Assembly (NCBI GenBank): GCA_024138015.1 | Contig: JAMXBB010000001.1 | Location: 89,580,497 to 89,644,496, forward strand | Direction of reading: 5' to 3' | Length of the DNA: 64,000 nucleotides | DNA from: Lumnitzera littorea | Taxonomy: Eukaryota > Streptophyta > Magnoliopsida > Myrtales > Combretaceae | Part shown: piece by piece, positions 1 to 14,071 of the stretch | Layout of the letters: each line of letters opens with the position of its first letter | How positions within the stretch are numbered: the stretch's first letter is position 1 | The notes under the pieces: generated by a model | The model's input: only the letters and a program-made list of their open reading frames with translations | Told to the model about the DNA's origin: nothing | Database searches by the model: none | Translations under genes and position numbers: made by a program

Positions 1-936
1 GGGCCAAGAAAGAAAGCCTTGGTAATTGACTTTGGCACCGAAAGTATTATCATAGTTGCTGAATTTTGTATCGATATGCAACTCAATAATCAATCCAAGA
101 TTCTTAACCGCGGGTTTGGCCGAACTCGATCTCTTACCTGAGAAAAGACAAAAATGGGACCACGGTCCACACCTACCAAATTGGCATGTAATATAATGTA
201 TTCACGAAACAATGTACGAAATATAAAAAAAAAAAAAAGGAAACATTGAAATTAAACAACACCACACACATGAGGAACATTATATATGTTCGTGGGCGAA
301 TCTCTTTTTGTCGAAAATACTTTTCAAAATATTTTAATTATTTTCACTAAGAATGACGATACATCAAGTTAACCTTAACATAATAAGTAAGAACAAACCA
401 AAATTTGACATATGAAAATATTTATAACCATTCATAATAGTTTTTATAATATGATGGATAAATCATAGTTGTTATTGATTTTTATATACCACTGATAATT
501 AATATGACATCCCACTCCTATTGACTTGTTTTTGGATGGTAAATTACTTGCATAGAAAGTATTTAAGAATAGAGGTAAAAATGATATAGAAAATCTTTTA
601 TCTTCTCATTTGAATAGAATTAATGAGCTTTTCATTGGGGTAATTAAAAACAATTTTAATTTAATTATTCGTTGTAGATAAAATATATATTTATTTATTT
701 AATAAATTAAATCAGGTACATCCAAACCAAAATTTGCATGAATATTCTTATTACGACTTTTGGTGTCACAATCATATCAAATATCTTTAAGGGGAAGCAA
801 AGCAAAAGCATGTACGACACATTGGATAGAAAGCTCCCCTCATGTCTTGCTCCCCACTTTCCTTTTTCTCTTTCGTTTGTAACATCGGAGCCCTTGAGAC
901 AAAAAAAAAAATACCATTTAATATATCACTTTCCAT
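1..936. other. AT-rich intergenic DNA
   Basis: No coding region is supported here. The stretch is AT-rich with poly(A) and poly(T) runs. The small open frame near 738-1004 has no recognisable domain and runs into a poly(A) tract and a MITE. Confidence 0.6.
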
Positions 937-1138
937 CAGTGACGGACCTAGGATTATATTTGAGGATTAATAAGCTATGTCTTATAAAAAAAAAAAAATC
1001 ATAAAAATAGTAAAATAATCGAAATGGTTTTTCATTTGTTTTTTCTTTCTTTTAGAATCTTAAATGAAATTTTAAAAATTTTCAAAATTAGGGGTAATCA
1101 TAGATCTAGCCCCATCCAACCCTCTAAATCCACCGCTA
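937..1138. mobile_element. hAT-like MITE, decayed
   Basis: About 200 bp bounded by imperfect inverted ends: the left begins CAGTGACGGACCTAGG, and the reverse complement of the right begins TAGCGGTGGATTTAGAGG. This CAGTGGCGGA-type terminus is common in plant hAT MITEs. The 8-bp flanks (CTTTCCAT and CCTTGTAT) match at 5 of 8 positions, which suits an old 8-bp hAT target duplication. There is no coding capacity. The call rests on end structure only. Confidence 0.45.
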
Positions 1139-4100
1139 CCTTGTATCTATCACAATCACAACCTTTATAACGTTGCATATGCTTGTATCCCTACGTTGTT
1201 GGATATATATATAGATCATAAGGTTGGTGATTATTTCATTCATGTAAGGATTGTGGTTGTGGCCCTATCCAAGAAAGCATGCACATGGCAATTAAGCTTT
1301 CTCTTTCCTTTTTTTTTTTTTTTATATCATTTTGCCAAAAAAAAAAAAAAAAGGAAAAGCAAATTCATCAATGCTATGGGAATCCTAACACACTTAGGAG
1401 GCCTGTAGTTATCAAACGAATATATATGATTCATTTCTTAATCATCAGTTTCTTGGTATTAATTACGATGTTGACTATCATTATCTTTTACTAAACAATG
1501 CAGCTACTAAATAATGAAACTTGTAATTCTCTGCTTAAGTAGGAATGTAGGATCTTAGAATAATGCCCAACACCATACTATGTAGCATGACTTCAACCAG
1601 ACCAAATTTAATATGACACAAACTTTGGAACTAAAATGATATAAAGCTGTATCTCTAATTTCAATTTTACCGGTATATGATCGGAATTTTACGATAAATT
1701 AATTACACAAACCATATTATAGCACAAGTTTGATCCCTTCCCGATTTAAAATAAAATGGTTGATGCAAATTATTGATTATTCTTTAGGTATAATCAATAT
1801 TGTATGTTCTTAGTTTGATTTTGATATGAAATGTGATTCGAAAATTGCAAATACATAGTTGCTTTTGTCATCTTATCCATTAGTTTTTTTTTTCCCTTCT
1901 TTTTACCAAATACCATATATATATATATGACAACTATTGAAGAATGGAAAAATTCAATTGATTCATCCCTTAAAAAAGTCAATTTTTATACTAGGGGATT
2001 ATAAGGGCGTGTCATTAATTAACCGAATCCTCTTTTGTTGTTATCTCACTGGGGCTTGTTGAATACGCAATAAATCACTGTTAGAGCTGGTAAATTTTTT
2101 GACCCATATGTGCATTTTCATTGGGGGTGACCCAATGGAACTGTGTTAAGCCCCAACTGCTTCTCACATGCCAAGCATTGGAAAGCATCTTAAAAGAATT
2201 GTGTGTCATGTCAGTGGTGTTGTGTAGGCTTGTAGTGGTTGCTTTTCTTTGCACTCTTCTTTGTTAATTTGTAAATATTTAGGTGCTTAAGATGATGCTA
2301 TAAATAATGTCGAGCCTCTGTAGCCAATAGCCAAGTTAATAGATTAATGATAAGCTGTTTTTAAGCTATTTTAGTAAGGACATGATATTTACTATTTTTA
2401 TCATGTTACTTTTACTTTTATTTTATTATCTATATACGATTTACAATCATCCATAATTTATATTATTCACTCTAAAAATTTAGAGATTTTATAATTAATA
2501 ATGCTACAGCTTAATGATGGTCAATAGTTAAGTTAATTTGTGATGAATGTGTCTATTTATATACTTAGCCCAAGAGTTCTTTTTTTCTTTTTTTTTTTTA
2601 ACTAGTTTTTAACTTGATTTTTATTATGTTAATTTTTTATATCGCCATCACTTATCTCCATGGTCTAGTAAGACTGTAAGACTTATAATAATCTCTCATA
2701 TTTGTTTCCATCATCAATTATGCCTCGTTTGCAAATATAATAACAATTACCGAAGGATAGTAATTATTTAGGAATATATATTACCAAGAATGTTGAATTC
2801 ATTGTTTGGCTTATACAAATAAATATAACCTAACATACAACTTTTCTAGTGTTTACTTCATATGGGAATGTAATAGGCAACATATCCATATCTCACCTTG
2901 CAAAACATTACTTCCCTTGTCCAACCAGCCCTTGTAGCTATGCTAACATGGGTTCACTTACTTTCATCTTGGTTTACCTCCAAATTTTGCACCTAATAAA
3001 AAAGGGATCAGCTTTAGTATTATTTATAACATCCTAGATTAATACTTTTGATATAAAGTTAAATCCCACTAATCTCAAAATTTCTCAAGTAATATTAACT
3101 TGATATTTATTATTTTTCTTTTTCTTTTTTAATCAAATGATGAATTTCATTCATTAGAAAAAAATTACATCGACCAGAATGATTGAAATAAAAGAATTAA
3201 TATACAAAAAGTTTAGAAATAGGAAGACTCACTCGACACAAAATTTCTCAAATAATATTAACTTGATATCTGTTACTTTCTTGTATTACTATTTTCATTA
3301 CTCTCCCATGGTCTATACAGAACCTACGACAACTTACTATACCTATTATCTACTTTCCGTATCCTATGAGATATCACACACGTGACCAACATTCTGTCCT
3401 CGAATGCCACTGTAGTGCTTGGGCACTAAGTTCTATTTTCTACCCCATCCATAATTTCTCCACACTCAAGTACTATATAGATATATTAATTTTTTTTTTT
3501 TTATGTATCCTTATTATAATAGTTTTATCTTCCGAAAGGCAAAAGATTGTGTCACATTAATAATAATACAAATAATATTTATGGCAGAATTATGGATTGT
3601 TTAGCGTATAAAAATTTTATATATTCACCCACACTAACATTCGAACCATTTTCACATGAAATTGTCGGATTATTTGTGAGAAGATCAAATAAAGAAAATT
3701 TTTTGTTTTTATATATTTATTTTTTACAAAATATATAATCAATATTAAAAGAAAATTTATTCAAATCATTAAAAAGTATTTCGAGAACATTTATTGATCC
3801 ATATGAAATAATTACACATGCCCACTTCATATTTGAAATTTGCAAAAGCTATGGAATTTCCCACTTCAATGGTTGAAAAATCACACGTTTGATCTGGGCA
3901 AAAGAGATTTTCAAGGCTAGGTACACACACTTTTTTTTTTTTTAATTCATTTATTAAAAACTAATGATGCTTTCTTTAGGGCCTCTTTTACGGAAGAGAC
4001 ACGTTCAAGTTGAATTTAAAAGCTCAACAATCATCATTGCCAAGTGTCAAGTGCTATCACCTAATAATACCTAATAGATTAAAGTTTTCTTTGTGGAATA

Positions 4101-4680
4101 AAGAATGAGCCAAAAATGACTTCGTCTTAAGCTTATCTTACTTTTCTTGTGCAGGAAAAAGGGAGAAACTTATCTTCCTTTTGACGCATATCCTTCTTGC
4201 TCTCTCTCTCTCTCTCTCTCACAAGTATTTAAACAAAAAGAAAAAAAGAGAAAGTTTGATCTATATTTGCAAGGAAAACAATGACACCCATTTTTTAAAT
4301 TTGCCCCTTCGAGTGAGCAAAAAAAAAAAAAACCCTTATTACGATGAATATAGAAGCCCGATGTGAATTGATTTTATTGGTGAACAAACTGTACATACAC
4401 TGACGCTTTAAAATAAAATTAGAGGTCCAACTCTCGATAAATTTACTCGCTTAATGGGGGTAAAGGTCTTCATGACAAATTAAGCTTTAGGTAGAGATAG
4501 AGTTCACTGTTTAATAGGTAAAGATACTCCTTAAAAAAAAAAAGAAGGAAAGAAAACGATGAATATAACATCAAAATTAGTATGAGCACCCCGCCATCTA
4601 TAGCAGATAAATTTAAAGGAAAATGAAGAAGAAATCAATTGGAAAGGGGAATACAATTGTAATTATGTGAAAGTAAAACA
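1139..4680. other. AT-rich intergenic DNA with homopolymers and a CT microsatellite
   Basis: No gene is supported. Contents seen: several poly(T) and poly(A) runs, a (TC)n tract at about 4,200-4,220, and a direct repeat of about 35 bp (near 3,077 and again near 3,240, spacing about 163 bp) flanking a T-rich, repeat-like segment. The short open frames are low-complexity and lack recognisable domains. Confidence 0.55.
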
Positions 4681-4689
4681 GGTGTAAGT

Positions 4690-5820
4690 ATATCTAAGAT
4701 CAGGTTGAACTCCATTTGGACCCATCGAGTTAGGGGCTTATTTCTCTTTGAATCAGGATCGATCTGGTCTAGACCGGTTTCGAGCTGATTCACTCGGCTC
4801 ATGAATTGACTAATTTTTTTTTTTAATTTTGTAAAAAATATATTTTTTATGTGTATTTTAAATTTGTAAAAATAAATTACTAATAAATCAAAATAATTTA
4901 AAATTTTGACTATTTCACCTCATTAATTGTTGAGCATGAAATCAATTAATTGTTGAGCATGAAATCAATAATTTGTACTTTCAACAATAAATAATTATTA
5001 ATATATGCTCACAATTGGTGAATTAAACGAAGAAACTTTTTTTATAAGTAACATTTCGAAGAATGTTTGCTAATATAATCAATGTGGGATTAGATTTGTG
5101 ATGGGCAATGCTTAAATGATTTTTTATTATTTCAAAAGAAACTTAAAAAAATAATATAATCTATGTAGGAATTGACTAGTATTACAAAGAGAACAGTATC
5201 TATTTAATATTTATAATAAACTTGTCATTTTATATATAGTATAAATATATTTCTTATGACTTTTAATGGTATTAATTATAAATACATTTGTATTTTTGTA
5301 AATCATTAAAATATATTGATTTATAAAAATAGTGCTTTTTCAAAAGCTAGATAAGATTATATGAAACTTTTTTTATCTTATGCCCTTAAATTCCTTTAGT
5401 GGTTAAAGTAATGTATTTTATACTATAATTATCTACTTTTACCAATATTAAAATATACGAGTTTTAATAATTCTTTTTCTTATAAATCCATGTATATTAT
5501 TTGATCTTTATATCAACTTATAAATATAAGTAATAATATATATTTAATTTTATTTTATATTTTAATTGGGGCAAAAACTTACATTACTTACATTTTTTTT
5601 TTTGTTTTTAATTTCTAGGTCAAAACTGGCAGGCTGAATCGTTGGTTCTTTAACTCGTACTTAGACCTACCTGTTCAACGGGTCTAGCACATTGAACTGC
5701 ACTAACCCACTAAGTCTGCATGAGTCAAGCTATGGTTCATGCTTGTAGCTCACAAGCTGGGCCAGTTTTAGTTTAGTTCACGGGTCAAATCCGATCCTTT
5801 CCTAGGTCTAAACGTAAGCT
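4690..5820. mobile_element. possible non-autonomous DNA transposon remnant
   Basis: An AT-rich core lies between two more GC-rich ends. The left (about 4,700-4,800) and the reverse complement of the right (about 5,600-5,810) share short stretches such as ATTTGGACCC versus ATTTGACCC. This arrangement resembles hAT-type non-autonomous elements, but exact ends and a target duplication could not be fixed, so the call is weak. Confidence 0.25.
4922..4967. repeat. perfect 23-bp tandem duplication
   Basis: Two identical adjacent 23-bp copies, 4922-4944 and 4945-4967, each starting ATTAATTGTTGAGCATG. Perfect identity in an otherwise decayed AT-rich region suggests a recent slippage or gap-repair event. 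Confidence 0.85.
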
Positions 5821-6599
5821 AATCGGTAGCCACAAACCTCATTTACTCAAGAATTGTGTCAGTAAAAGGTTCTTTCAATTTTATGTGATAGCTAAGATGT
5901 ATGTCTTCACAAAAACTTAGAAAGGATAAGGAAAATGTAAGGGGAACCGCATTACCTCCTTTGAAGTTTTAGCTTGATTACAGTACATTTTTCTAACAAG
6001 TATTGTTCAGACATTTGCTCTATGAACGTAAATGTAATATCTATTTCTTGCCAATAAGATAATTATTTCTTCAAGCATTATTATGAAAAATTAATAGAAA
6101 ATTGTAATGGGTACCTTCTAATCTATAAGTTAGTATAGATAGATCTCATAAAATTTTATAATGTAACTCCATAACCTTGTAACTTTTACAGATATATAGT
6201 GTCTCTGAGTTGTCATGAAAACAAAAAATTGTCGCTATCGATAGTCTTTTAGTGTCAGTTTTGTATTTCTAGCAATAGTTTTAGAGGTTTTTCCTTTTGT
6301 ATTTCCAATGGTTATATAACAAAATTATACTTTGGTGCTTATAAGATCTCTTTGTACCTATTGATAATTTAAGAAATATATTTGCAATATCTCAAAATAT
6401 AGTAGCGCTTATTGTTTGCATTTGGTTGCTATCTGAAAACAATAATATAAGTATGCAACTCTAGAAAATAGATGCACCTCTATGAGCATATAGGGATACA
6501 CTTAATTACATGGTTTGTACTTTTTATGTTGTTTGTTACATATAAATACTACATTAAAAAATGAAAATTTTAAAAGTTATGCTTCTCATGCTATTGGAT

Positions 6600-6935
6600 G
6601 TCTATCCAACTATATTTTTACTACATCCCTATCACCACTATAAATGTACCTCCACCATTGCACCACAACCAGCACTACCATCACCAAAAAGGTGCACCAC
6701 CTCATCACCATTAAAACCTTCATGAGCTGCACCACCACTACCATCATGAGAGTTACCACCACTATGGTATTGCTATAAGGGAGTCAGCACTACTATTATT
6801 GCCATTAATATCATTGTTACCACCGTCACATCATTAGGATAATGGTAGCTGTGTGCAATGGAGGTAGTAGTTGTGATAGTAGTGCATTAGTAGTGGTAAG
6901 GACAAAAATAATAGTGGTAACTATGTTATTAGAGG
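6600..6935. repeat. degenerate triplet-repeat tract that switches strand
   Basis: The left part (about 6,630-6,835) is built of CCA, ACC, CAT and ACT triplets. The right part (about 6,840-6,935) is built of GGT, GTA and GTG triplets, that is, the complementary composition. Both strands therefore carry short open frames (6,842-7,144 on +, 6,826-7,020 on -) that are by-products of the repeat. The two halves are roughly complementary and could fold into an imperfect hairpin. Confidence 0.5.
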
Positions 6936-8365
6936 CAACGGCTAGGGTGTCATGTTTCTGTACTAGTGACAGAGTGTTTTTTGAACATACAAAGTATTTG
7001 TTTTTTGTAATTACTTGCAACCTATGTTATTTTCTATGTTGTGTTATCTTTAGGGTTTCACTTGTGCAACTCTATATATATGCTTTTATGATGTATATGT
7101 ATTTAGAAACCATATATAATGACTCTTATGATTTAAGAGAATGATGCACCTGTCTTGTTATACTATAGTGAACTTACTTGTAGTCTTTCCCTTAGTTTTT
7201 GGGCTTCCCATGTAAAATATTGATGAAAAAGCCATGATGACAGTTTGATTAAACTTTATTGATCATGTTTTGTATGAGGTACTATTGGAAAAGATGGCTT
7301 TAGATCTTTTGAAGATATTTGAATTGTTATACCTAAGAAAATTCCTAGCAAATTAATTAGTATCGAGAAAAAGATTATACAATCTTCATATAAAGGAAGA
7401 GTAATTGAGAAAATAACATATCCTTATGATTATGTCGATTAATTAATGATTTGAAAATATAAATACTTTAGGTTATACTAATTAGCATAGCGAAAGAAGT
7501 ATTGTAGGTTTGGGGGAGCTTATGATTAGTTATAGATTTTGAAGTAATTAAACAGTGTCATTTAGTTGTTAGAATACATCATTAAGTTTACATTTTATGA
7601 CAGCTAGACTTAATTTTATCCAACATGTTTGGGAAAAAAAGAAAAACTTTATCTAAAGTGATGTATTATTTTATTTTTCCATAATATCTTTTTTCATTGT
7701 TACTTAATATATCCACTATTCAATATTACTTAAAATAACTTATTTAATAAGGATACGGTTATATTTATAATTACTTGTAAAACCCATAACTACTTATACT
7801 TATAAAAGATAAGCTTATATCTTTTTCCTATTTTCCTTCAAACTGACAGTTCCCCCTTCTTCTTCATAAAATGTAGCAAAATCAAAGGTAAGTAGGTCTT
7901 TCTTTCAATTCTCCTTTGGTTTCCTCGCATCCTAAAGTATTTAATGTGGGTTTGGATTGGAAAAAAAATCAGATTTTTATTACATTCTTAGAGAAGCATA
8001 ACACTACAAGATGGCTTATGAAAAAGCTTTCTTGGTAATTGAAAATCATTAGGTCTTGTTAAAGTATGTTTGGTTGTGGGTTTATGTTCAAAGCATGTTT
8101 GGGGGTCTTAAATCACAAGTTTGTAAAAGTTTTCTTTGTAGGTGTTAAGTTCTTCAAGAAATCAAGTAAGTTTTGATTTAACTATGTTTTCTTTATGGAT
8201 TAAAGAATAAAAATTGATTATTTAAGTGTTTTTATGAAAAATATTGAGATTTAAAATGTGTTACATGAATTAAAGTAGAATGATGTAAAGTTGTTAGGTT
8301 TTAGGTGAAATTTCATTGACTCTTTTTTTTTAGGGTTGAAGAGAGGATTCTGTAGAAACTGCAAA

Positions 8366-8527
8366 ATGATGGTTTTTGGTGTGTAAAGGATTGAACATAA
8401 GGTAAGTGAAACAATAGAATGATAGTTTCTTGTAAGTGGAGGATTAACAGAAGGTGAGGCAAAACCATAGAATTTTAGCTCATAGTAAGCAAAGGGTTAA
8501 GCAAAGGATGAGTTAGAGAGTAGTAGA
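8366..8527. repeat. three-unit, 53-bp degenerate minisatellite
   Basis: Units begin at 8366, 8419 and 8472 and share the pattern ATGATRGTTT...TAAGTGGAGGATTAA...GGTGAG...ATAGA with substitutions. Unit length is 53 bp. There is no coding content. Confidence 0.65.
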
Positions 8528-11500
8528 AGAGAGTAAGCTCAAGTTGTCTTAAATTCTTATCAAAGATTAATTATTTATGTTGATTATGAGGTTTTAGAAG
8601 TGAGGATAACTTAGAGTGTTGTAAACCTTTTGATTTAGGTACATAGATACCTTGTATAATTGCTTACGTTTGTTAGGTTGGAATTAGGTGAATTTAATCA
8701 ATATATGATGTTAAATTCTTTGATACTTGTACTTAGTTATGGTCAATGGATCGAGACCATTGTTGATATTGACATGGTAACCTAAGGATTCATGTGTGAT
8801 GTTATCTTAAGTAGAGCCATCAGTAAAAGGACCTGGGTAGATTTATAATGACTTCTGAACTCATAAGTGTTAGGAAGTACTTAGCATTGTGTATGTATAT
8901 TTTTGTAGATGTGTGTTTTGGGTTCATGAGTTACGCCAAGTTTTAGGTGTAAAGACTATCTTGCTTATAACACCTAATTAAAAGATAATAACTAGGTTGA
9001 TATGTATTATGCATGCTGTATTCACATATGTGATTGTATGCATGTACCATGCACATGTATTTTCCTAGTATTCTATGTGCTGGACTTTAGCTTGCCTTTT
9101 GTGGAAACCTTCTTTTTTAAGAATAAGTATTACAAATGTCATTGATTCTTATGAGGGTTTAAGATTCAATATATACTATATTAGTAAAGAAAATGAGGAA
9201 TATATCTATGTCGAAGAGTAGAGGCTATGGGCGATGTTAAACTGTTTATAAGTTTCAATTGTTATGGTATGTTAAAAAATCAAACTCAAATACTTACGAT
9301 AGACTCCAGTTGTTTTGTTGTAAATATTATAGTTGACTTTTGCACTTAAATGATGCTATAGTTAGGTTGACTTTTAAAGATGTATTTGTTTCATCGTATT
9401 GCTCTTATGGTATGAGAGTGACTCTTTAATACAGATATTATCAGAGTTGGTTTAGGCTAGGTTTTGCAAAATCCAAACCCAACCCAACCCAACACTCTAT
9501 AAGGCTTTTCAAAACCTTATAGGATTTTTATCATGTTTCTAGAACTTGCTCTTTTAGAGTCTTTTTAAACTAGTTACAAAACTAACTTAACTTGCTACAC
9601 CTAAAAAGAAAATTGGTTGTCCTGATTCTTGAAAGCGAACCATCTATTTTGATGAAATATCCAGAAGATACATAAAATGTAAAGGGGAAATATTCTAAGC
9701 AATTACATATTTAGAAGTTACTAAAATAGTTCAGGGTTTTTTAGCTCTATAAATAATGTCTAGTTTTTTTTTTTGCTTTTTGGTAAAAAAATGTAAGCTA
9801 AGCTCTTTCAATAAGTGTAATTATTCCAAGCAATTGCATAATTTTAATCCATATTACACTAACATTCACCTTCATTCATTTTAGTATATGATATGGTATA
9901 TTAGTATTAAACAACCATATTATATATTATCTTATTTCTTATTAGGTTCACATTTTTCATTAGGTTTTTTGTAAGTTTTGAAATCCAACCTAGAATCTCA
10001 TTGGGTTTTAAACCTCTTCTTAGAACCCATCTAAAAAATTTATAAAATTGGACCTTATAAGGTTTTTATTGAATTGAATAGGTCGATATCCTATAATGAC
10101 TTGCCTTGTGGCTTCCTTGCTCTTTAGAGCTAATCATTATTATTAACATTTGAAGATATATGCTTACTATGTATTTGGTAGTTACTACATATTACTTATG
10201 AATCTTAAAGCAATTTTGAGCCTTTACATATTCTCTAAGATAAAAACACATGATGAGTTATTGTATCTAGAGTTTTGGCTGTCACAATTTTCCTCTTTTT
10301 TAATTGCTTACAACTTAACTCATTACTTATATTGAGCCATTAATTGGAATTTTAGATTTCACTTGTATTAAATCTCCATAATTACTCTTATGGCATATTG
10401 GCAAGATATGAGAGTTGAATAAAAACTAGATAAATTTCAATTATGAGAATGGCTACCATGGGGAGAATTTGATATGTTGCTAAACTATAGAGGACTAGTT
10501 CCGATCTTGTTCTTGATAATTTGTCCTAGATTTTACCATTATACAAGTAAAATATGTGTATCAATGTTATTTTTAATTTTTAAGGATTTTTTTACGGTTC
10601 TATCTTTATCTTTTACAATATTAGTTCAACCCCTCATCCCATCCTTAATTTATAATCCTTTAAATAAGAATTATTAAATTAATTATGAGTTTAACAATGA
10701 ATTCAAAGGAAAGTCAATCAATAATGAGATGAAGTGTTAAATCGATCCGGTCAAAATGAGAGATAAAATCATAAAAACTCAATTTTATATTTTATTATGA
10801 TGCATGAGTAAAGCCGACTCTAATTATCCTATTGTTGCAATAAACGGTGATAAGATGTTATTAGTATTTATAGCTGTATAATAATAGTATATTGTCTATC
10901 AAATAAAAAAAAATTTTTATTCCTCTTAATAAATCAAATAGGATACAGTTTTTTCTCTCTCTTTGTCTTAATTTAATCCCGTTTTCGACGCGGCCATAAC
11001 GAAATTATCTTATCCGAAAAGGAATAGAAAAAGGGTTCAAGACTAGGAAAAAGAAAACCTATTCTCCTGCTCCTGCAATTTATTTGTTGTCTGGCATGAT
11101 GAGAGAGAGAGAGAGAGATGACTCTGAAAGTTCAACACGGAAGGTATAAGAAAAAACACCATAATTCTACTGATTTTTAGTATTTTATTTTCCTAGATAG
11201 GACTAATAATTACTGGTATAATATAATAACATGAACATGATACCATCAAGGATATGATTTCATAAATAAAATACGAAACCCGACATGAAACATAATATAA
11301 AGATTTGATTTCAATATGAATAAACACAATTAGATTATAATTTAATTATTTATAGTCTTCTACTCCATTACATGTAATTTTTATACTAACGTGAACTTAA
11401 TATGAAATAAAGTAAAAACACGACTTGTTAATACAAGCTGTTAGCTCTATTTTTCCAACATGTTGCATCTTATCATGTATCCAAATTTTATGCTGTATAG

Positions 11501-11895
11501 AATGTCAATTTTTAGAGAATGTATAATTCATATATAATTTTCTATAAATTATATTGGAAGAAGTCAATATAATACTCAATTGATTATATGCACTTTTGCT
11601 TATTAGAGCCTTTCTTTTCCTAGTGCATGGAGCCCTAAGATTGGCTCCGAAAAAGGAATCTAAATTTCATATCACTTTATTTACTTGAAGTATGTAATAA
11701 ATATTAGAACATGTTTATAATGAGGTGCTTAGTACAAATATCCATGTCAAGCACTCTTTGTTTTTACAATTTGCATATGTGAATAGTTGCTTAACTTAAG
11801 GGAGGTATTTAATGAAAAACTAGTTCTTTATTTTACTTTTTTTGATACAATTAGCCATGTGGCCAATGTGCTCCATAAACATTTTTTATGCATTG

Positions 11896-12373
11896 TGTTG
11901 ACAAGGTGCTCTGAATAGAAACCTTTCAAGCTCGATTAGATTCACCAAGCCTTACCTCCTTAGCTTCGTCTCTATAGGCCTCGGACCTAACCCTTAGTGG
12001 CCCAAGCTTATAAAGAATTGTAACGGCCATAAATTATAAGATAAGGATAAAACAGCCACGTCCTAAATATTATGAACACATTGGACACAACAACTCTACT
12101 CTCCCATACTTACGGGAGAAGATCTTTCTTGCCAACTAATCTCCAACGGTCGGCTTTACTCCGCTATAGATACCAGACATCTACCCAACAGTAATCCTCT
12201 CTATATTCTAAACCTGCACACTTAGTATTTTATTCCACAAAAAGCCTATTACTGACTTAAGTATCGGAGTGGCCATATCAGACAACCCCTTAACATCCCT
12301 TCACTATGTATTATTTTACAGGCCTAGTATGTGTAGACCTTAATCAACTATCGGCAAGAACTGAAGAATGACA
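11896..12373 (+). repeat. 5' LTR of the Tat element
   Basis: 478 bp, starts TGTTGA and ends ACA. It aligns along its length with 28,636-29,134. It contains TATAAAGAATTG near 12,010 and TATAGATACC near 12,165 as possible promoter boxes. The 5-bp duplication CATTG lies immediately outside. Differences from the 3' LTR are frequent, so the insertion is old. Confidence 0.92.
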
Positions 12374-12397
12374 TTTGGTGCTATCTATAGGAAACGA
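12374..12397 (+). promoter_or_regulatory. primer binding site of the Tat element
   Basis: Directly after the 5' LTR comes TTTGGTGCTATCTATAGG. A TGG start within 2-3 bp of the LTR is where a tRNA 3' CCA end pairs to prime minus-strand synthesis. The site is degenerate and I do not assign the tRNA. Confidence 0.6.
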
Positions 12398-12930
12398 GAA
12401 TTCCTATAACTGAAATCCTAAACACACCAAATACATAACCCACATCAAGCCTTTCTACATCATGTTTTAGCGTAACTAGTAAGGAAATCAATAGTTGTTA
12501 AACAACTAACCTAGGGGCAACTAGCCCCTCCTAAGAACTGTGCTGGAAGAATGTTTGGAGCATGTAGAGCACCTGGTTGAACAGTATACTGAGTAGAATA
12601 GGGAGCTCCGCGTATAGCTGGATGAAGCAAAGCGCCATAGCAAATAAACTCACCACCCCAAAGCTTCAGGTGCCCCCATTGGGTGGGATAACATCCAACA
12701 GCAGCAGCTGCAAAATGGAAGGAATTAGCAACTTGATCCACCACTACGACAACAGCTAGTAAGGTCTATAACTACCCGCAACTGAGTTCTGGCTGGCAAT
12801 GAGAAAGAAGTTGACTCGCAGGGAGTTCAGGCTTGTTCAGTTGCACGACGAGCTTACTTAACAGACGATGCTGACCTAAATGAGCTCCGTGCAATGGTAA
12901 GATGGCTCTCCCAATAGCAGGAGAACAAGC

Positions 12931-14045
12931 TTACTGGCGACACCGGGCTGGTCACCAGCAATAAGACCCCTTTCACCAAGGGTATCTATGACGAAATGTT
13001 GCCCCCCAACGGCAAACTTTCATCCCTGGACCAGTATGATGGCAAGGGTGACCTTGATGACTATCTCCTCTACTTCCGTACCCTCATGAACCTTCACGGT
13101 CATGGAGATGCCATACTATGCAAAGCCTTCTCGGGCACGTTAAGGAAGGCAACACAAATGTGGTTTAACCACCTCCCCGACAATTCAATCAGCTCCTTCG
13201 ATAAGCTGGCCAGGAAGTTTAGCCTCCATTTTAAGGCTAGTAAGCCCTCGTCCAAGGACACATCGTCCTTGTACCTGATAAGGTAGGGTGAAGGTGAGTC
13301 CCTATGCAATTACGTAGCCCGGTTTAATAACGCCATTGTTGAGATCCCTCAGCTAGATGAGGGAGTCACTGTCCATGCTGCACAGCTTGGCATCAGGCTT
13401 TGGGGAGATTTCTTCCGATCATTTGCAAAGAGCAAGCCAAAGACCCTGGCCGACTTCTGGAACAAAACCTAGAAGTACATAAATTAGGAAGATAACATTC
13501 GTGCTAGGCGTGATGCCGATCGAGAAAGGTCGAGTGAAAAGCAGGACAAGGAGAAATTGTCCATTAAAAATCGCCTCAGCGGAAGGATGTTAGGCAAGCC
13601 AGAGGGGGACAACTCTAGGAAGAAGAAATGTCAAGCAAAGTGCGACCCTTTGCCCCCTCCCATTTACAGCTAGTACACGCCTCTAAATAGACCCATAGCC
13701 TAGGTCTATTCCAAAGTGAAGCATTGAAACTTGCTGTATAGGCCGTAGAAAATGCAAGGAAACCCCAGTCACTGGAACTTCGATAAATACTGTTAGTTCC
13801 ATAACAATTATAGCCATACAACTGAAGAGTGCTTCCAATTGAAGAATGCTGTCGAATATGCCATTCAACGTGGCTTCTATAATGAATACGTAGCACATCA
13901 ACAAAACGACGACCATTCCAATGATGAAACTCACAGGGTACTTTAGAGACGATAAACCAAGGATGCCTAAGTGAAGCAAAATAACGATTGCCATAATGAT
14001 CGCGCCCCAAATGGCGTCATAAATGTAATTATGGGAGGCCCGCAC
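12931..14045 (+). pseudogene. Tat-element gag, broken
   Basis: The retrotransposon gag core is readable from about 12,996 (DQYDGKGDLDDYLLYFRTLM, then MWFNHLPDNSI and FDKLARKF). It continues after a stop at about 13,286 with NYVARFNNAI, and ends with a zinc-knuckle-like HTTEECFQLKNAVEYAI near 13,820-13,870. Gag forms the virus-like particle and packages element RNA. Several in-frame stops and at least one frame change destroy it. In some stops CAG has become TAG. The open frames on the - strand of 13,615-14,045 are shadows. Confidence 0.85.
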
Positions 14046-14071
14046 CCTAGGAGTTGGCTGAGCACTAGCAG

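Larger units (their letters stand above)
5821..11895. other. AT-rich intergenic DNA with decayed repeats
   Basis: Apart from the triplet tract and minisatellite listed separately, no gene is supported. The stretch holds AT-rich DNA, a possible decayed LTR-like section (about 7,740-9,100, with ACTTATAAAAG near 7,800), a segment with repeated AACCCA motifs near 9,470-9,510 of the kind seen in old DNA transposons, and a (GA)9 tract at 11,101-11,118. Open frames here are short and low-complexity. Confidence 0.5.

Noticed and set aside
6826..7144. Overlapping frames of 64 and 100 codons on both strands
   Set aside because: By-products of the triplet tract; no domain and no splice or promoter context.
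13615..14045. Two overlapping 120-131 codon - strand frames
   Set aside because: Shadows of the decayed gag; gag motifs are readable on the + strand through the same bases.
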